64,000 nt of DNA, taken from contig JAEZRE010000018.1 in the NCBI GenBank assembly GCA_023412915.1, forward strand, positions 1-64,000. The letters are read 5' to 3'. This stretch comes from Bacillota bacterium (GTDB taxonomy: Bacteria > Bacillota > Clostridia > Acetivibrionales > DTU013). The position numbers and the translations under genes are program-made. Below the pieces are notes generated by a model, which was given only the letters and a program-made list of their open reading frames with translations, was not told the origin of the DNA and did not search any database. How positions within the stretch are numbered: position 1 is the first letter of the stretch; each line of letters starts with the position of its first letter. Of the stretch, positions 36,704 through 45,384 are shown one piece after another.

Positions 36704-37144
36704 ATGAGCAAATTAGTGATAACGGGGGGAGTCAGGCTAGACGGCGAGATTTCGGTTGAAGGCTCCAAAAATGCTGTTTTGCCAATATTGGCTGCATCCT
36801 TGCTCAACGGCGGGGAAAGTATTATAAAGAATTGTCCCAGACTAAAAGACGTGGAGGTAATGATAGAAATATTAAAAAAGATAGGCTGCTCGGCAAAGCT
36901 GGAAGACGACGTTATAACGGTCAATTCAGCGGATATCAGGGAGACGCTGATCCCTGTGGAACTGGCGGCTGAAATGCGCTCATCCATAATATTCATGGGA
37001 CCGATGCTGGCAAGATGCGGCAAGGTGACTATAAGCTACCCGGGTGCGTGCGTTACTTATCGGGCACAAAGACGCGGGCTTAAGCCACTCATCTTTACTC
37101 GTCCAAAGTTTTTAAATAATCTTTTACTTTGTTTACCTGTATAA
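36704..37144 (+). pseudogene. murA: truncated UDP-GlcNAc 1-carboxyvinyltransferase (murA 5' fragment)
   Basis: The first 116 codons match MurA closely: VEGSKNAVLPILAASLL, MRSSIIFMGPMLARCGKV and the start of the catalytic loop, PGAC, with the active-site Cys at residue 116 (37049-37051). A full enzyme has about 420 residues; here the similarity stops at the cysteine and an unrelated 30-codon tail runs to a stop at 37144. None of the three frames continues MurA after 37051, so this is a deletion or rearrangement, not a simple frameshift. It keeps a good start and ribosome site but cannot be functional. A complete murA must be elsewhere if the assembly is right. Confidence 0.85.
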
Positions 37145-37209
37145 ATAATATATAATCTTAGTGTACATATCATTTTTTCCGTATACTATACGGGGGTTAA
37201 AATATACAG

Positions 37210-37806
37210 ATGAGCCATAATGAACAGCAGCTGCTGGAGAGGTCGAAGGCGGGGGATGTCGCCGCTTTTGAGGAACTGATAGAAGCATATCAGAAAAAAA
37301 TATTCAATCTTGCCTTCAGGATCGTGCAAAATTACGATGATGCTGCCGATTTGGCGCAGGAAGCCTTGATAAGGATTTTCAGATCGATTGCGAACTTCAG
37401 GGAGCAATCGTCTTTTTCGACGTGGATATACAGGATCACGACCAATGTTTGTCTCGACGAAATCAGAAAAAAGAAAAATGCAAGGGTGCTTTCGCTCGAT
37501 GAGGAAATTCACATGGAAGACGGCGAGATGAAGCGCCAGATAATGAGCGACGATCCGCAGCCTGACGAAGTGGCTGAGAGGGAAGAGCTCCGAAGGCTGA
37601 TCGACGATGCGATAAAAAGCCTGCCGGAGGATCAGAGGCTGGTGCTGACCCTGCGGGATATACAGGGATTGAGCTACGAGGAAATATCGAAGATACTGGA
37701 TTGCCCCGGCGGTACCGTAAAATCCCGGATAAACAGGGCGCGGCAGGCTCTTAAAAATGTATTGTACGACAAGCGGGAACTTTTAAGTGAGGATTACGTC
37801 AAATAA
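37210..37806 (+). CDS. ECF-type RNA polymerase sigma factor
   Basis: Sigma-70 family, group 4, SigW-like, 198 residues. Region 2 (DAADLAQEALIRIFRSI, FSTWIYRITTNVCLDEIRKKK) and region 4 (LPEDQRLVLTLRDIQGLSYEEISKIL with helix-turn-helix TVKSRINRARQAL) are both clear. The following gene is its anti-sigma partner 19 nt downstream. Regulon unknown; such pairs usually respond to cell-envelope stress, which fits the neighbouring wall genes. Confidence 0.93.
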   Translation: MSHNEQQLLERSKAGDVAAFEELIEAYQKKIFNLAFRIVQNYDDAADLAQEALIRIFRSIANFREQSSFSTWIYRITTNVCLDEIRKKKNARVLSLDEEIHMEDGEMKRQIMSDDPQPDEVAEREELRRLIDDAIKSLPEDQRLVLTLRDIQGLSYEEISKILDCPGGTVKSRINRARQALKNVLYDKRELLSEDYVK

Positions 37807-37825
37807 AACGAAAGGAGGGTTGGAA

Positions 37826-38992
37826 ATGACAAGCTGCATGGCTGTAAAGGAAAATATCTGCGCATATCTGGATAATGAGCTGAGCCTGGAAGAAATACGC
37901 CGGTTCGAAGGGCACATTGAAAGCTGTGATGCGTGCAGGCAGGAACTCGAAGAAATGAGAGAGCTCGTCGGTCTGTGTACAAGCCTGCCGCAGCAGGAGC
38001 TGCCTGATGGATTCAAGTCGGAGCTCCATGAAAGGCTGCTGACGGTGGCTAATGGCCAGAAAAATAACGTGACGGTCATCGACAGGACCAAAAGACTTAA
38101 GACTATAAAAATGCTTACTTCCGTAGCTGCCGGCTTGCTTCTGATCTTCCTTACGGGCAGTCTTATAAAATACGGGTTTTTTCAGCCAGGACTGACTGGA
38201 AAAAGTGAAAAAAATACGGCAATGGCGGCTATGGAAGCCCCGGCCCAGCCTTCCGCAAGTTCAAAGTTCGGTGCGGCGGCCGATAACGGCGCAGCCGTTG
38301 GAGCAGCTGAGGCAAATGCTGTTACAGAAAACGCTGCCGACGCTGCGCCGGGCATATTCAGCTTCAACCAGTCGGCGACGGCGCCGAGCGGAACCGAGGC
38401 TGACCGTTCAGTCACAGAAAACGATCGTGGTACGGCAGCTGCTATTAACTCTCTTGCGCCGGTCGACGATACCGTGAACAACAAGGTTTCTACTATAACG
38501 ATAACAGTCGATGACCCCGGTGCGGTCACTGAAAAAATAATGACGCTTGCATTGGAGAACAATGGCGGGCTCAAGGAACCGGTTTTACTCAAATCGGCGA
38601 AAATCGCTTCCGATGGACAGACCGAAGCAGCGGGTGCGGGAGAAGCGTCCACAACTGCGACTTCGGGCACTGAAGCGGCCCAGCCTCTGCGTTATGTCAT
38701 CCCGAGCGCAAACTACGATAAATTTATGAGTTCGATCAACGGAACCTTTGGCGCGTCAAACATACAATCAGGCGCGTTGGTGACGGAAGATCTCACAGGA
38801 ACGCTCAAAGATAAAATGAAACAATCTGACGAGCTCGATGCCAAGATACAGGAACTTCAGCGGGACAGCGCAAAAAACGCCGCTGAGATCGATGAATTGA
38901 GGGCTCGGAAGGAACAATTGGACGACCAGATGGAGACCATCAGGCTGGACTCCGATTTTGTAACCATAACTATATATATAAACAAGAAATAA
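37826..38992 (+). CDS. anti-sigma factor: zinc-finger plus DUF4349
   Basis: Membrane protein of 388 residues. Cytoplasmic zinc-finger with H30-x3-C34-x2-C37 (HIESCDAC), the fold that holds ECF sigma factors; one membrane helix (about 96-117); a long Ala/Ser/Glu-rich extracytoplasmic linker (about 125-215); then a DUF4349-type domain whose end is a strong coiled coil (LDAKIQELQRDSAKNAAEIDE) and final strand FVTITIYINKK. ATG 37826 has AAAGGAGGG upstream. It probably releases the sigma factor on an envelope signal. Confidence 0.88.
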   Translation: MTSCMAVKENICAYLDNELSLEEIRRFEGHIESCDACRQELEEMRELVGLCTSLPQQELPDGFKSELHERLLTVANGQKNNVTVIDRTKRLKTIKMLTSVAAGLLLIFLTGSLIKYGFFQPGLTGKSEKNTAMAAMEAPAQPSASSKFGAAADNGAAVGAAEANAVTENAADAAPGIFSFNQSATAPSGTEADRSVTENDRGTAAAINSLAPVDDTVNNKVSTITITVDDPGAVTEKIMTLALENNGGLKEPVLLKSAKIASDGQTEAAGAGEASTTATSGTEAAQPLRYVIPSANYDKFMSSINGTFGASNIQSGALVTEDLTGTLKDKMKQSDELDAKIQELQRDSAKNAAEIDELRARKEQLDDQMETIRLDSDFVTITIYINKK

Positions 38993-38996
38993 TTGT

Positions 38997-40430
38997 CTAG
39001 CAGTTCCACATGAGCCTCATGTAGAACTGTACGATCATGGCTGCCTTGTCAATCGCTATCCGTTCATTATTGCCGTGGATCAGGCCGCGTTCCTCACCGC
39101 TCAGTTCCATGGCGGAGAACCTGTACACATGGCTGCTTATCCGGTCATAGTATCTGGAATCGCTGCCTGCTATCATCAGGTAAGGGGAAATCAGGGCGTC
39201 CGGCCATGTCTGCCTGATTGCCATTTTCAGCCGTTCCCAGCCCACTCCTTGCGTTTCGGATACGTTTGAAGCATCCTTTCCGTCAATTATATTAACAGAG
39301 ATATCTTCATTTTTTATGAGCTTTTTTATGTAATCTATCGAACCTGCAACGGTGTCACTGCCCATCGGCCGGATATTGGCGCCAATCTTTGCAACCGGCG
39401 GGATGACGTTTGCAGCCTTGCTGCCTTCCATAACCGTGAACGCGCAGGTAGTGCGCATGAGGGCGTTCATCTCGCCTCCGTTCTTTTTGCAGAGCAGATC
39501 GAGCACGGGTAGGAAACACCATAGGTTTGCGAAAATGTACCGGTAAGGAAAGGTGGAATATCTCCCGAGCGTGTCGAACATCTCCCTGGCAGGTTTAGTC
39601 AGCTGACATTTGAACGGGTTGTCTTCAACGACTGCAACGGCCTTGGAGAGTATGCCTACCGGCGTGTGCGGGGGAGGAGCCGACGAATGGCCTCCCTTTC
39701 CAGCAAGTACGAATTCCACATCCAGCATCCCTTTTTCTCCTATGCCGATCAGCGCGCAGCGTTCTTTTACGCCGGGAAAGATGTTCTGCACGACGGCGCC
39801 GCCCTCGTCGACCACCATTACAGGTCTGACGCCGCGCTTTTCAAGCTCGCTTACAATAGCTTCGGCTGATTCACCGAATAATTCTTCGTTTCCGGAGAAA
39901 GCCAGATAGATGTCGTTTTTCGGTTTGAAGCCTTGGGCAAGCAATGCTTCCGTGCTTTCCATCACACCGCACAGCGTGGATTTCGTATCGAGCGTACCCC
40001 TGCCCCAGAGAAAGCCGCCTTCGATGACGCCTTCAAAGGGAGGTTTTTCCCAGGCTCGCTCTTCTGCGGGGACGACGTCGTAATGCGCCATCAGTACCGA
40101 AGGGCAGTCACTACTTTCACCCGCAAATTTGAACAGTATTCCGGTCTTGCCTATGTATTCGGGATTGCATGACCTGTGGGTCAATGGGTAGAACCGCTCC
40201 AAAAGCTCCCTGAATTTACGGAACTCAGCGTAATCGATGAGCTCTTCCCGGTAGTAGGATACTGTCTTGCAGCGTATCATTTCAGCAAGATGACCGATAA
40301 CCTTCCCGCTGTCGACAATAGCCTCACACGCAGGAAATTCCTGCCCCGCGGGAGGACGGAACCCTGCCGCCCGTATCAGGGTGAACGTGAGAAATACTAA
40401 TATCACAGCCGGTATGATAAGCCAAAGCAT
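38997..40430 (-). CDS. M20-family metallopeptidase with N-terminal membrane anchor
   Basis: Zinc-dependent exopeptidase or amidohydrolase of 477 residues, close to the PM20D1/carboxypeptidase-S group. Residues 2-20 form a membrane anchor or uncleaved signal. Metal ligands are in MAHYDVVP, GRGTLDTKSTL and GNEELFGES, with a later histidine near the C-terminus (SSHVYRF). GGAG precedes the ATG. Divergent from the YfcC-type carrier, which could import its products (inference). Confidence 0.88.
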   Translation of the reverse strand: MLWLIIPAVILVFLTFTLIRAAGFRPPAGQEFPACEAIVDSGKVIGHLAEMIRCKTVSYYREELIDYAEFRKFRELLERFYPLTHRSCNPEYIGKTGILFKFAGESSDCPSVLMAHYDVVPAEERAWEKPPFEGVIEGGFLWGRGTLDTKSTLCGVMESTEALLAQGFKPKNDIYLAFSGNEELFGESAEAIVSELEKRGVRPVMVVDEGGAVVQNIFPGVKERCALIGIGEKGMLDVEFVLAGKGGHSSAPPPHTPVGILSKAVAVVEDNPFKCQLTKPAREMFDTLGRYSTFPYRYIFANLWCFLPVLDLLCKKNGGEMNALMRTTCAFTVMEGSKAANVIPPVAKIGANIRPMGSDTVAGSIDYIKKLIKNEDISVNIIDGKDASNVSETQGVGWERLKMAIRQTWPDALISPYLMIAGSDSRYYDRISSHVYRFSAMELSGEERGLIHGNNERIAIDKAAMIVQFYMRLMWNC

Positions 40431-40582
40431 ATTGAATTCTCCTTATTCGAAAGTATAACTTAAGCCTTACTCGATATGTTTTTTAACAGAGAGCATAAAT
40501 ATTATATCATGGAAAAACTTAGTATACCTGTAATTCAGAATTGTGATAGAATATTTCAAAGATTACATATTTGTGGGGTATT

Positions 40583-42127
40583 ATGGATACTAAAACTGAA
40601 AATAGAATCTCCGGTGATGCAGGACCGGATGTTGCGGCTTCAAATGTGAATGCCCTCAAAATAGGCAAAAAGACCTTTTTGACGGCGGTAGCCATACTGG
40701 GTGCGCTAATGCTGGCCGCGGGCATTTTGACGAAGGTAATACCGACGGGTGGCTATGAGAGGATAATCCAGGATGGCAGAGAAATCGTACAGCAGGGTAC
40801 ATTCCACTACACGCATGGGACCGGCTACCCTGTCTGGCGCTGGTTAACCGCCCCTGTCGAGGTTCTTTGGGGACCCGATGGCGTCATGATAATTGTCATC
40901 ATCCTTTTCATAATGTCCATTGCGGGTTCTTTTTCACTTCTTGAAAAGAGTAATATCCTTCAATTCATGTTGAATAAAATAGTGAAACGCTTCGAAAGCA
41001 GGAAATATCTGCTCCTTTCGGTGGTATGCCTGTTCTTCATGATGCTGGGAGCCATATTTGGAACTTTTGAGGAATGTGTGGCCCTGGTTCCGATCACTGT
41101 GGCGCTTGCCTGCTTTTTAGGCTGGGATTCGCTGGTGGGGCTGGGCATGAGCGTGATGGCGGCATGCTTCGGATTTGCGGCTGCCATAACCAATCCGTTT
41201 TCGGTGGCGATCGCGCAGAAGATATCGGGACTGCCGGTCTATTCGGCCATAGGCTATCGCGTGGTTATCTTTTTCTGCTTTTTCCTGCTTTTAGACATAT
41301 TCCTTGTACGCTACGCCAGAAAGATAGAAATGAAGCCTGAGCTCTCTTATGTCTACGAAGAGGATGCGCCGGTTAGGGCTAAATATGCAAAAAGCGCGTA
41401 TGACGCCTTAAATAGCCAACAAGCGACCGCGGTCGGGGATGCCGCCGCGAGCGGCTACAGCCGCAGAATGAACCGGGCCATAAAATGCTTCGGCGCATTT
41501 GTGCTCATGATATTCGCCGCAATTATCGCCGCATCACTTGTCCCAGGTCTGTCCGATCTGGTGATGCCGCTGATCGCGGTCCTGTTTCTTGCGGGCAGCA
41601 TAATATCGTCGGCGGTTTCCGGCCTCGAAGGCAAAACCGGATTGAAGACCGCAGTTAACGGCATTGCGGGCATGGCTCCCGGAATCCTCCTCATATTGAT
41701 GGCGATGAGCGTCAAGCATATCATAAGCAACGGGGGCATAATGGACACCATACTAAACGCCGCAGCTTCGATGATATCGGGTAGTTCTCCTTATGCCGCC
41801 ATTTTCGTGCTGTATGTGCTCATATTGGCTCTGGAGCTGTTCATAGGCTCATCATCGGCCAAGGCATTCCTTGTGATGCCAATTATAGCGCCGCTGGCAG
41901 ATCTCATAGGCCTTACCCGGCAGAGCACCATCCTCGCCTTCTGCTTCGGAGACGGATTTTCAAACGTATTGTATCCGACCAATCCAGTGCTTTTGATATG
42001 CCTGGGGCTCACGGTCATCAGCTACGGTAAGTGGTTCAGGTGGACTATCAGGATTCAGCTGGCCGCCTTCGCCTTGTCCTGCGCCTTTATGGCCGTTGCC
42101 GTCGCCGTCAGGCTTGGACCCTTCTAG
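40583..42127 (+). CDS. YfcC/AbgT-like integral membrane carrier
   Basis: A 514-residue membrane protein with about 12-13 helices, of the YfcC/C4-dicarboxylate anaerobic carrier-like group. Recognisable segments: VIPTGGYERI followed by an extracellular loop, FGTFEECVALVPI, FAAAITNPFSVAIAQK, and SSSAKAFLVMPIIAPLADLIGLTRQ with GDGFSNVLYPTNPVLL. Despite the family name, close relatives are thought to carry amino acids or peptides. Start ATG 40583 with GGGGTA; a TTG at 40571 is also in frame. Confidence 0.85.
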   Translation: MDTKTENRISGDAGPDVAASNVNALKIGKKTFLTAVAILGALMLAAGILTKVIPTGGYERIIQDGREIVQQGTFHYTHGTGYPVWRWLTAPVEVLWGPDGVMIIVIILFIMSIAGSFSLLEKSNILQFMLNKIVKRFESRKYLLLSVVCLFFMMLGAIFGTFEECVALVPITVALACFLGWDSLVGLGMSVMAACFGFAAAITNPFSVAIAQKISGLPVYSAIGYRVVIFFCFFLLLDIFLVRYARKIEMKPELSYVYEEDAPVRAKYAKSAYDALNSQQATAVGDAAASGYSRRMNRAIKCFGAFVLMIFAAIIAASLVPGLSDLVMPLIAVLFLAGSIISSAVSGLEGKTGLKTAVNGIAGMAPGILLILMAMSVKHIISNGGIMDTILNAAASMISGSSPYAAIFVLYVLILALELFIGSSSAKAFLVMPIIAPLADLIGLTRQSTILAFCFGDGFSNVLYPTNPVLLICLGLTVISYGKWFRWTIRIQLAAFALSCAFMAVAVAVRLGPF

Positions 42128-42164
42128 AAAGCCGGTGCGGCTAACTTATTCAAGCATACGGTTG

Positions 42165-42995
42165 TCAGGGCATTCTGTGCATATTTTTAAATTGAGAAGG
42201 GGTCAAACCTTCCAATTCCCTGAATACAGCGCAGAAATAACTGGCGTCGTTATAGCCTACAGCCGCCGCAACTTCTTTCAACTTAGGCCTGCCGGGCTGC
42301 AGGATATATTCCTTCGCTTTCTGTATCCTGTACCTGGTCAGGTATTCAAAAGGGCTCATGTTGAATGCCTGCCTGAAAAGCCGGCACAGGTGCTGTTTTG
42401 ATATTTCTGCCTTTTCAGCCATATTATCGAGTGAAACGGGTTTGCCGTAGCTCTCGTCGATATACAGCAGTACCGGCTGGAGCTGACGATTCAAGGAACG
42501 GGCCGTTTTGCCCGAATCCCTTCCCATGGAGTTTCCGGCGTTGAGAAGGAATTGGTAAAGAAGGCTTGAACACTCATGATTGCGCCAGATATTGCGTGAT
42601 ATTCCGGTAGAGTAGATATCCTGAAGTATTTTCTCCAGCTGCAGCCTCCCTTTCAGACGAAAGACGTTCCATGGCTTGAAGCCCAGCAGCCCAAGCAGTT
42701 CGGGGACGGCATAACCGTCAAAGGTGATCCAGCGGGTTTTCCATGGTTCCTGCACGGCATAATACTCATGCGGTATATTTTTACCGAAGAAAAACCCCAT
42801 GCCTTCTTCAATCACGAACTCGCCGCCCCCGATGATCAGCCGCCCCGTTCCGCTTGAACAGTGCAGCCAGTGGAAGCAGGGGTATCCGTCGGGCCGCAGT
42901 ATATGTTCCTGATTTTCTCTGACACCGATACTCATAACCACGAACGGGAGACGTATTTCATCATCTGTTATCATTGGGAACAGGGTCGTATCCAT
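42165..42995 (-). CDS. AraC-family transcriptional regulator
   Basis: A 276-residue regulator. The N-terminal cupin-type sensor (about 35-110, GYPCFHWLHCSSGTG, GMGFFFGKNIPHEYYA) is joined to two helix-turn-helix motifs in the C-terminal AraC/XylS domain (about 175-272; ISKQHLCRLFRQAFNMSPFEYLTRYRIQKAKEYIL and VAAAVGYNDASYFCAVFRE). Divergent from the beta-galactosidase gene, it is the likely regulator, responding to a sugar. Confidence 0.92.
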   Translation of the reverse strand: MDTTLFPMITDDEIRLPFVVMSIGVRENQEHILRPDGYPCFHWLHCSSGTGRLIIGGGEFVIEEGMGFFFGKNIPHEYYAVQEPWKTRWITFDGYAVPELLGLLGFKPWNVFRLKGRLQLEKILQDIYSTGISRNIWRNHECSSLLYQFLLNAGNSMGRDSGKTARSLNRQLQPVLLYIDESYGKPVSLDNMAEKAEISKQHLCRLFRQAFNMSPFEYLTRYRIQKAKEYILQPGRPKLKEVAAAVGYNDASYFCAVFRELEGLTPSQFKNMHRMP

Positions 42996-43077
42996 AGTGC
43001 TACCTCATGTTAATATAGTTATATATAAGTTCATAAAATACGATTGAACAGCATTATTCTTAAATGTAATATAGTAA

Positions 43078-43097
43078 TATAGTCATATTATACTATA
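43078..43097. promoter_or_regulatory. palindrome in the AraC / beta-galactosidase promoter region
   Basis: TATAGT (43078-43083) and ACTATA (43092-43097) form a perfect inverted repeat with an 8-bp spacer, 39 bp before the beta-galactosidase start. Related AATATAGT sequences recur at 43013-43020 and 43069-43076. It may be the AraC operator, although the A+T-rich context makes chance matches easy. Confidence 0.45.
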
Positions 43098-43135
43098 ATT
43101 TAAGCCGGTGTGGTTATGTTGAAAGGGGAAAGCGG

Positions 43136-45190
43136 ATGATCAATCAAAAGGGATCCTTCATATATTACGGCGGGGATTACAATCCCGACCAATGGCCGGA
43201 AGAAGTCTGGACGGAAGATATGAGGCTTTTCAAAAAAGCCGGTGTAAATATCGTGACCGTTCCTGTCTTCAGTTGGGCGAAGCTGCAGCCCTCGGAGGAA
43301 GTATACGATTTCGAATGGCTTGACAGGGTGCTTGATCTTGCTTACGAAAACGGCATATACGTTTGCCTTGCCACCTCGACGGCGGCTCAGCCCGCCTGGA
43401 TGTCCCGAAAATATCCGGAGGTTCTTCCAGTGGATATTGAAGGAAGAAAACGCACGCACGGAGGCAGGGTCAATTTCTGCCCTAACAGTCCGGTATACCG
43501 GAAATTCTCCGCCGAGCTTGCGGAAAAACTGGCCGGACATTATAAAAACCACCCTGCTCTGGCCGTCTGGCACATTGCAAACGAGTACGGCAGATACTGC
43601 TACTGCGAAACCTGCGCCTCCAAATTCAGGGCATGGCTCAGGGACAGGTACGGGAGCATTCAGGAGCTTAACAGGAGATGGAACATGAGCTTCTGGGGAC
43701 ATGCCGTATATGACTGGGAAGAGATTTGTCCTCCATCATACCTGAATGAAATGTGGGGAGACGGCCAGAGGGATGCTACCTGTTTTCAGGGTATTTCCAT
43801 AGATTACAACAGGTTTATGTCCGAATCCAGCCTGCAATGCTATAAAGCGGAATATGACGCTATAAAGGCCATAACACCGGACATACCGGTCACAACGAAT
43901 CTGATGGGCACCTTCAAACCACTGGATTATTTCAACTGGGCTGAACAAATGGATGTGGTTTCCTGGGATAACTATCCCTCCATGAATGCGCTGCCCGGCG
44001 GCATCGCCATGAGACACGACCTGATGCGCGGGCTGAAGGACGGCCTGCCGTTCATGCTTATGGAGCAGACGCCCAGCCAGCAGAACTGGCAACCATACAA
44101 CAGCCTGAAGCGGCCAGGCGTAATGCGTCTTTGGAGTTATCAGGCCATGGCTCACGGCGCCGACGCAATCATGTTCTTTCAACTGAGACGGTCGATAGGA
44201 GCCTGCGAGAAATACCACGGAGCCGTTATCGCACACGCGGGGCATGAGAACACGCGCGTTTTCAGGGAATGCGAGCAGCTTGGAGGGGAATTGAGAGAGC
44301 TTGGCGGCAGGATATTGGATTCAAGACTCCATTCCAGAGTTGCGATACTTTTCGACTGGGAAAACTGGTGGGCGGTTGAGTTTTCGAGCGGACCCAGCCG
44401 GGATTTGAAATATGTCGGACAGGTGGAGAAATATTACAACGCCCTTCATTCGATGAACATTTCGGTAGACATGGCGCGCCCGAATGCAGATCTGTCACAG
44501 TACGACCTGGTCATCGCTCCTGTCTTGTACATGCTGAAACCGGGAGTAGCCGACAACGTACAAGCTTTTGTTGAAAAGGGAGGTATGTTCGTCACTACTT
44601 TTTTCAGCGGAATTGTGAATGAAAACGATATAGTCACGCTCGGAGGATATCCGGGAGAGTTCAGGAAGCTGCTTGGCATATGGGTGGAGGAGATCGACGC
44701 TCTGACGCCGGATATGAAAAACAGCATAGTTGTAGACGAATCCTTGAGGGGAAAGACAGCAGGGTTGCAAACGGAATATTCCTGCGGCATGCTGTGTGAC
44801 ATACTCCACCTGGAAGGAGCCCGGGCGCTTGCCTCATATGGCGGGGATTTCTACGCCGGTTCGCCTGTGGTGACGGAGAATGCATATGGCGAGGGAAAGG
44901 CCTATTATATCGCTTCAGATCCGGAAGACAGCTTTTTGAAGGACTTCTTAAAGCTGCTTTGCTCGGAAGGGAATATCCGGCCTCCACTCGAAGCCCCGGA
45001 CGGCGTTGAGGTCACGCGGCGTTTCAAAGGAAGCAGTGTCTTTACATTCGTATTGAACCACAACAATTACCCGGTTGAAATTCCGGCAGGAGCTGCGGGC
45101 GGGGGAGTTGAGCTTATATCGGGCAGTACGGTCAAGGATTCCGTCCGGCTGGAGCCCAAGGGCGTTGCGATAATTGAGAATGCGGCGTAA
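43136..45190 (+). CDS. beta-galactosidase, glycoside hydrolase family 42
   Basis: Cleaves terminal beta-galactosides; GH42 enzymes often act on plant galactan or arabinogalactan oligosaccharides. Family landmarks: YYGGDYNPDQWPEEVW at the start, acid/base E150 in WHIANEYG, nucleophile E310 in FMLMEQTPSQQNW. Cysteines in the CYCETCASKF segment are like the zinc-binding ones of the family. Three domains fit: TIM barrel (1-390), trimerisation domain (395-600), small C-terminal beta domain. No signal peptide, so it is intracellular. 684 residues; AAGGGG precedes ATG 43136. Confidence 0.95.
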   Translation: MINQKGSFIYYGGDYNPDQWPEEVWTEDMRLFKKAGVNIVTVPVFSWAKLQPSEEVYDFEWLDRVLDLAYENGIYVCLATSTAAQPAWMSRKYPEVLPVDIEGRKRTHGGRVNFCPNSPVYRKFSAELAEKLAGHYKNHPALAVWHIANEYGRYCYCETCASKFRAWLRDRYGSIQELNRRWNMSFWGHAVYDWEEICPPSYLNEMWGDGQRDATCFQGISIDYNRFMSESSLQCYKAEYDAIKAITPDIPVTTNLMGTFKPLDYFNWAEQMDVVSWDNYPSMNALPGGIAMRHDLMRGLKDGLPFMLMEQTPSQQNWQPYNSLKRPGVMRLWSYQAMAHGADAIMFFQLRRSIGACEKYHGAVIAHAGHENTRVFRECEQLGGELRELGGRILDSRLHSRVAILFDWENWWAVEFSSGPSRDLKYVGQVEKYYNALHSMNISVDMARPNADLSQYDLVIAPVLYMLKPGVADNVQAFVEKGGMFVTTFFSGIVNENDIVTLGGYPGEFRKLLGIWVEEIDALTPDMKNSIVVDESLRGKTAGLQTEYSCGMLCDILHLEGARALASYGGDFYAGSPVVTENAYGEGKAYYIASDPEDSFLKDFLKLLCSEGNIRPPLEAPDGVEVTRRFKGSSVFTFVLNHNNYPVEIPAGAAGGGVELISGSTVKDSVRLEPKGVAIIENAA

Positions 45191-45239
45191 GCAGGCGCAT
45201 GCTCATAGGTACATTTTCAGACCGTGGGGTTTTATGTGA

Positions 45240-45269
45240 GGCAGACAGCGGATCAAGCTGTCTGCCTTT
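45240..45269 (+). terminator. intrinsic terminator after the beta-galactosidase gene
   Basis: A perfect 10-bp stem, GGCAGACAGC (45240-45249) and GCTGTCTGCC (45257-45266), with a 7-nt loop and a short T tract. Confidence 0.85.
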
Positions 45270-45384
45270 AACGTTACTTCTAAACCTTGCCTTTACGGCT
45301 GCCGTTTTTTTGTGTACAATTAACTAGCGAAGACTAAGGCGCATGCCTGGAGTGTTTCAGGGCATGTTTGATCGGAGGTACATG

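Noticed and set aside
37052..37144. murA break as a sequencing frameshift
   Set aside because: All three forward frames after 37051 were read; none continues the MurA sequence, so a single-base error cannot explain it.
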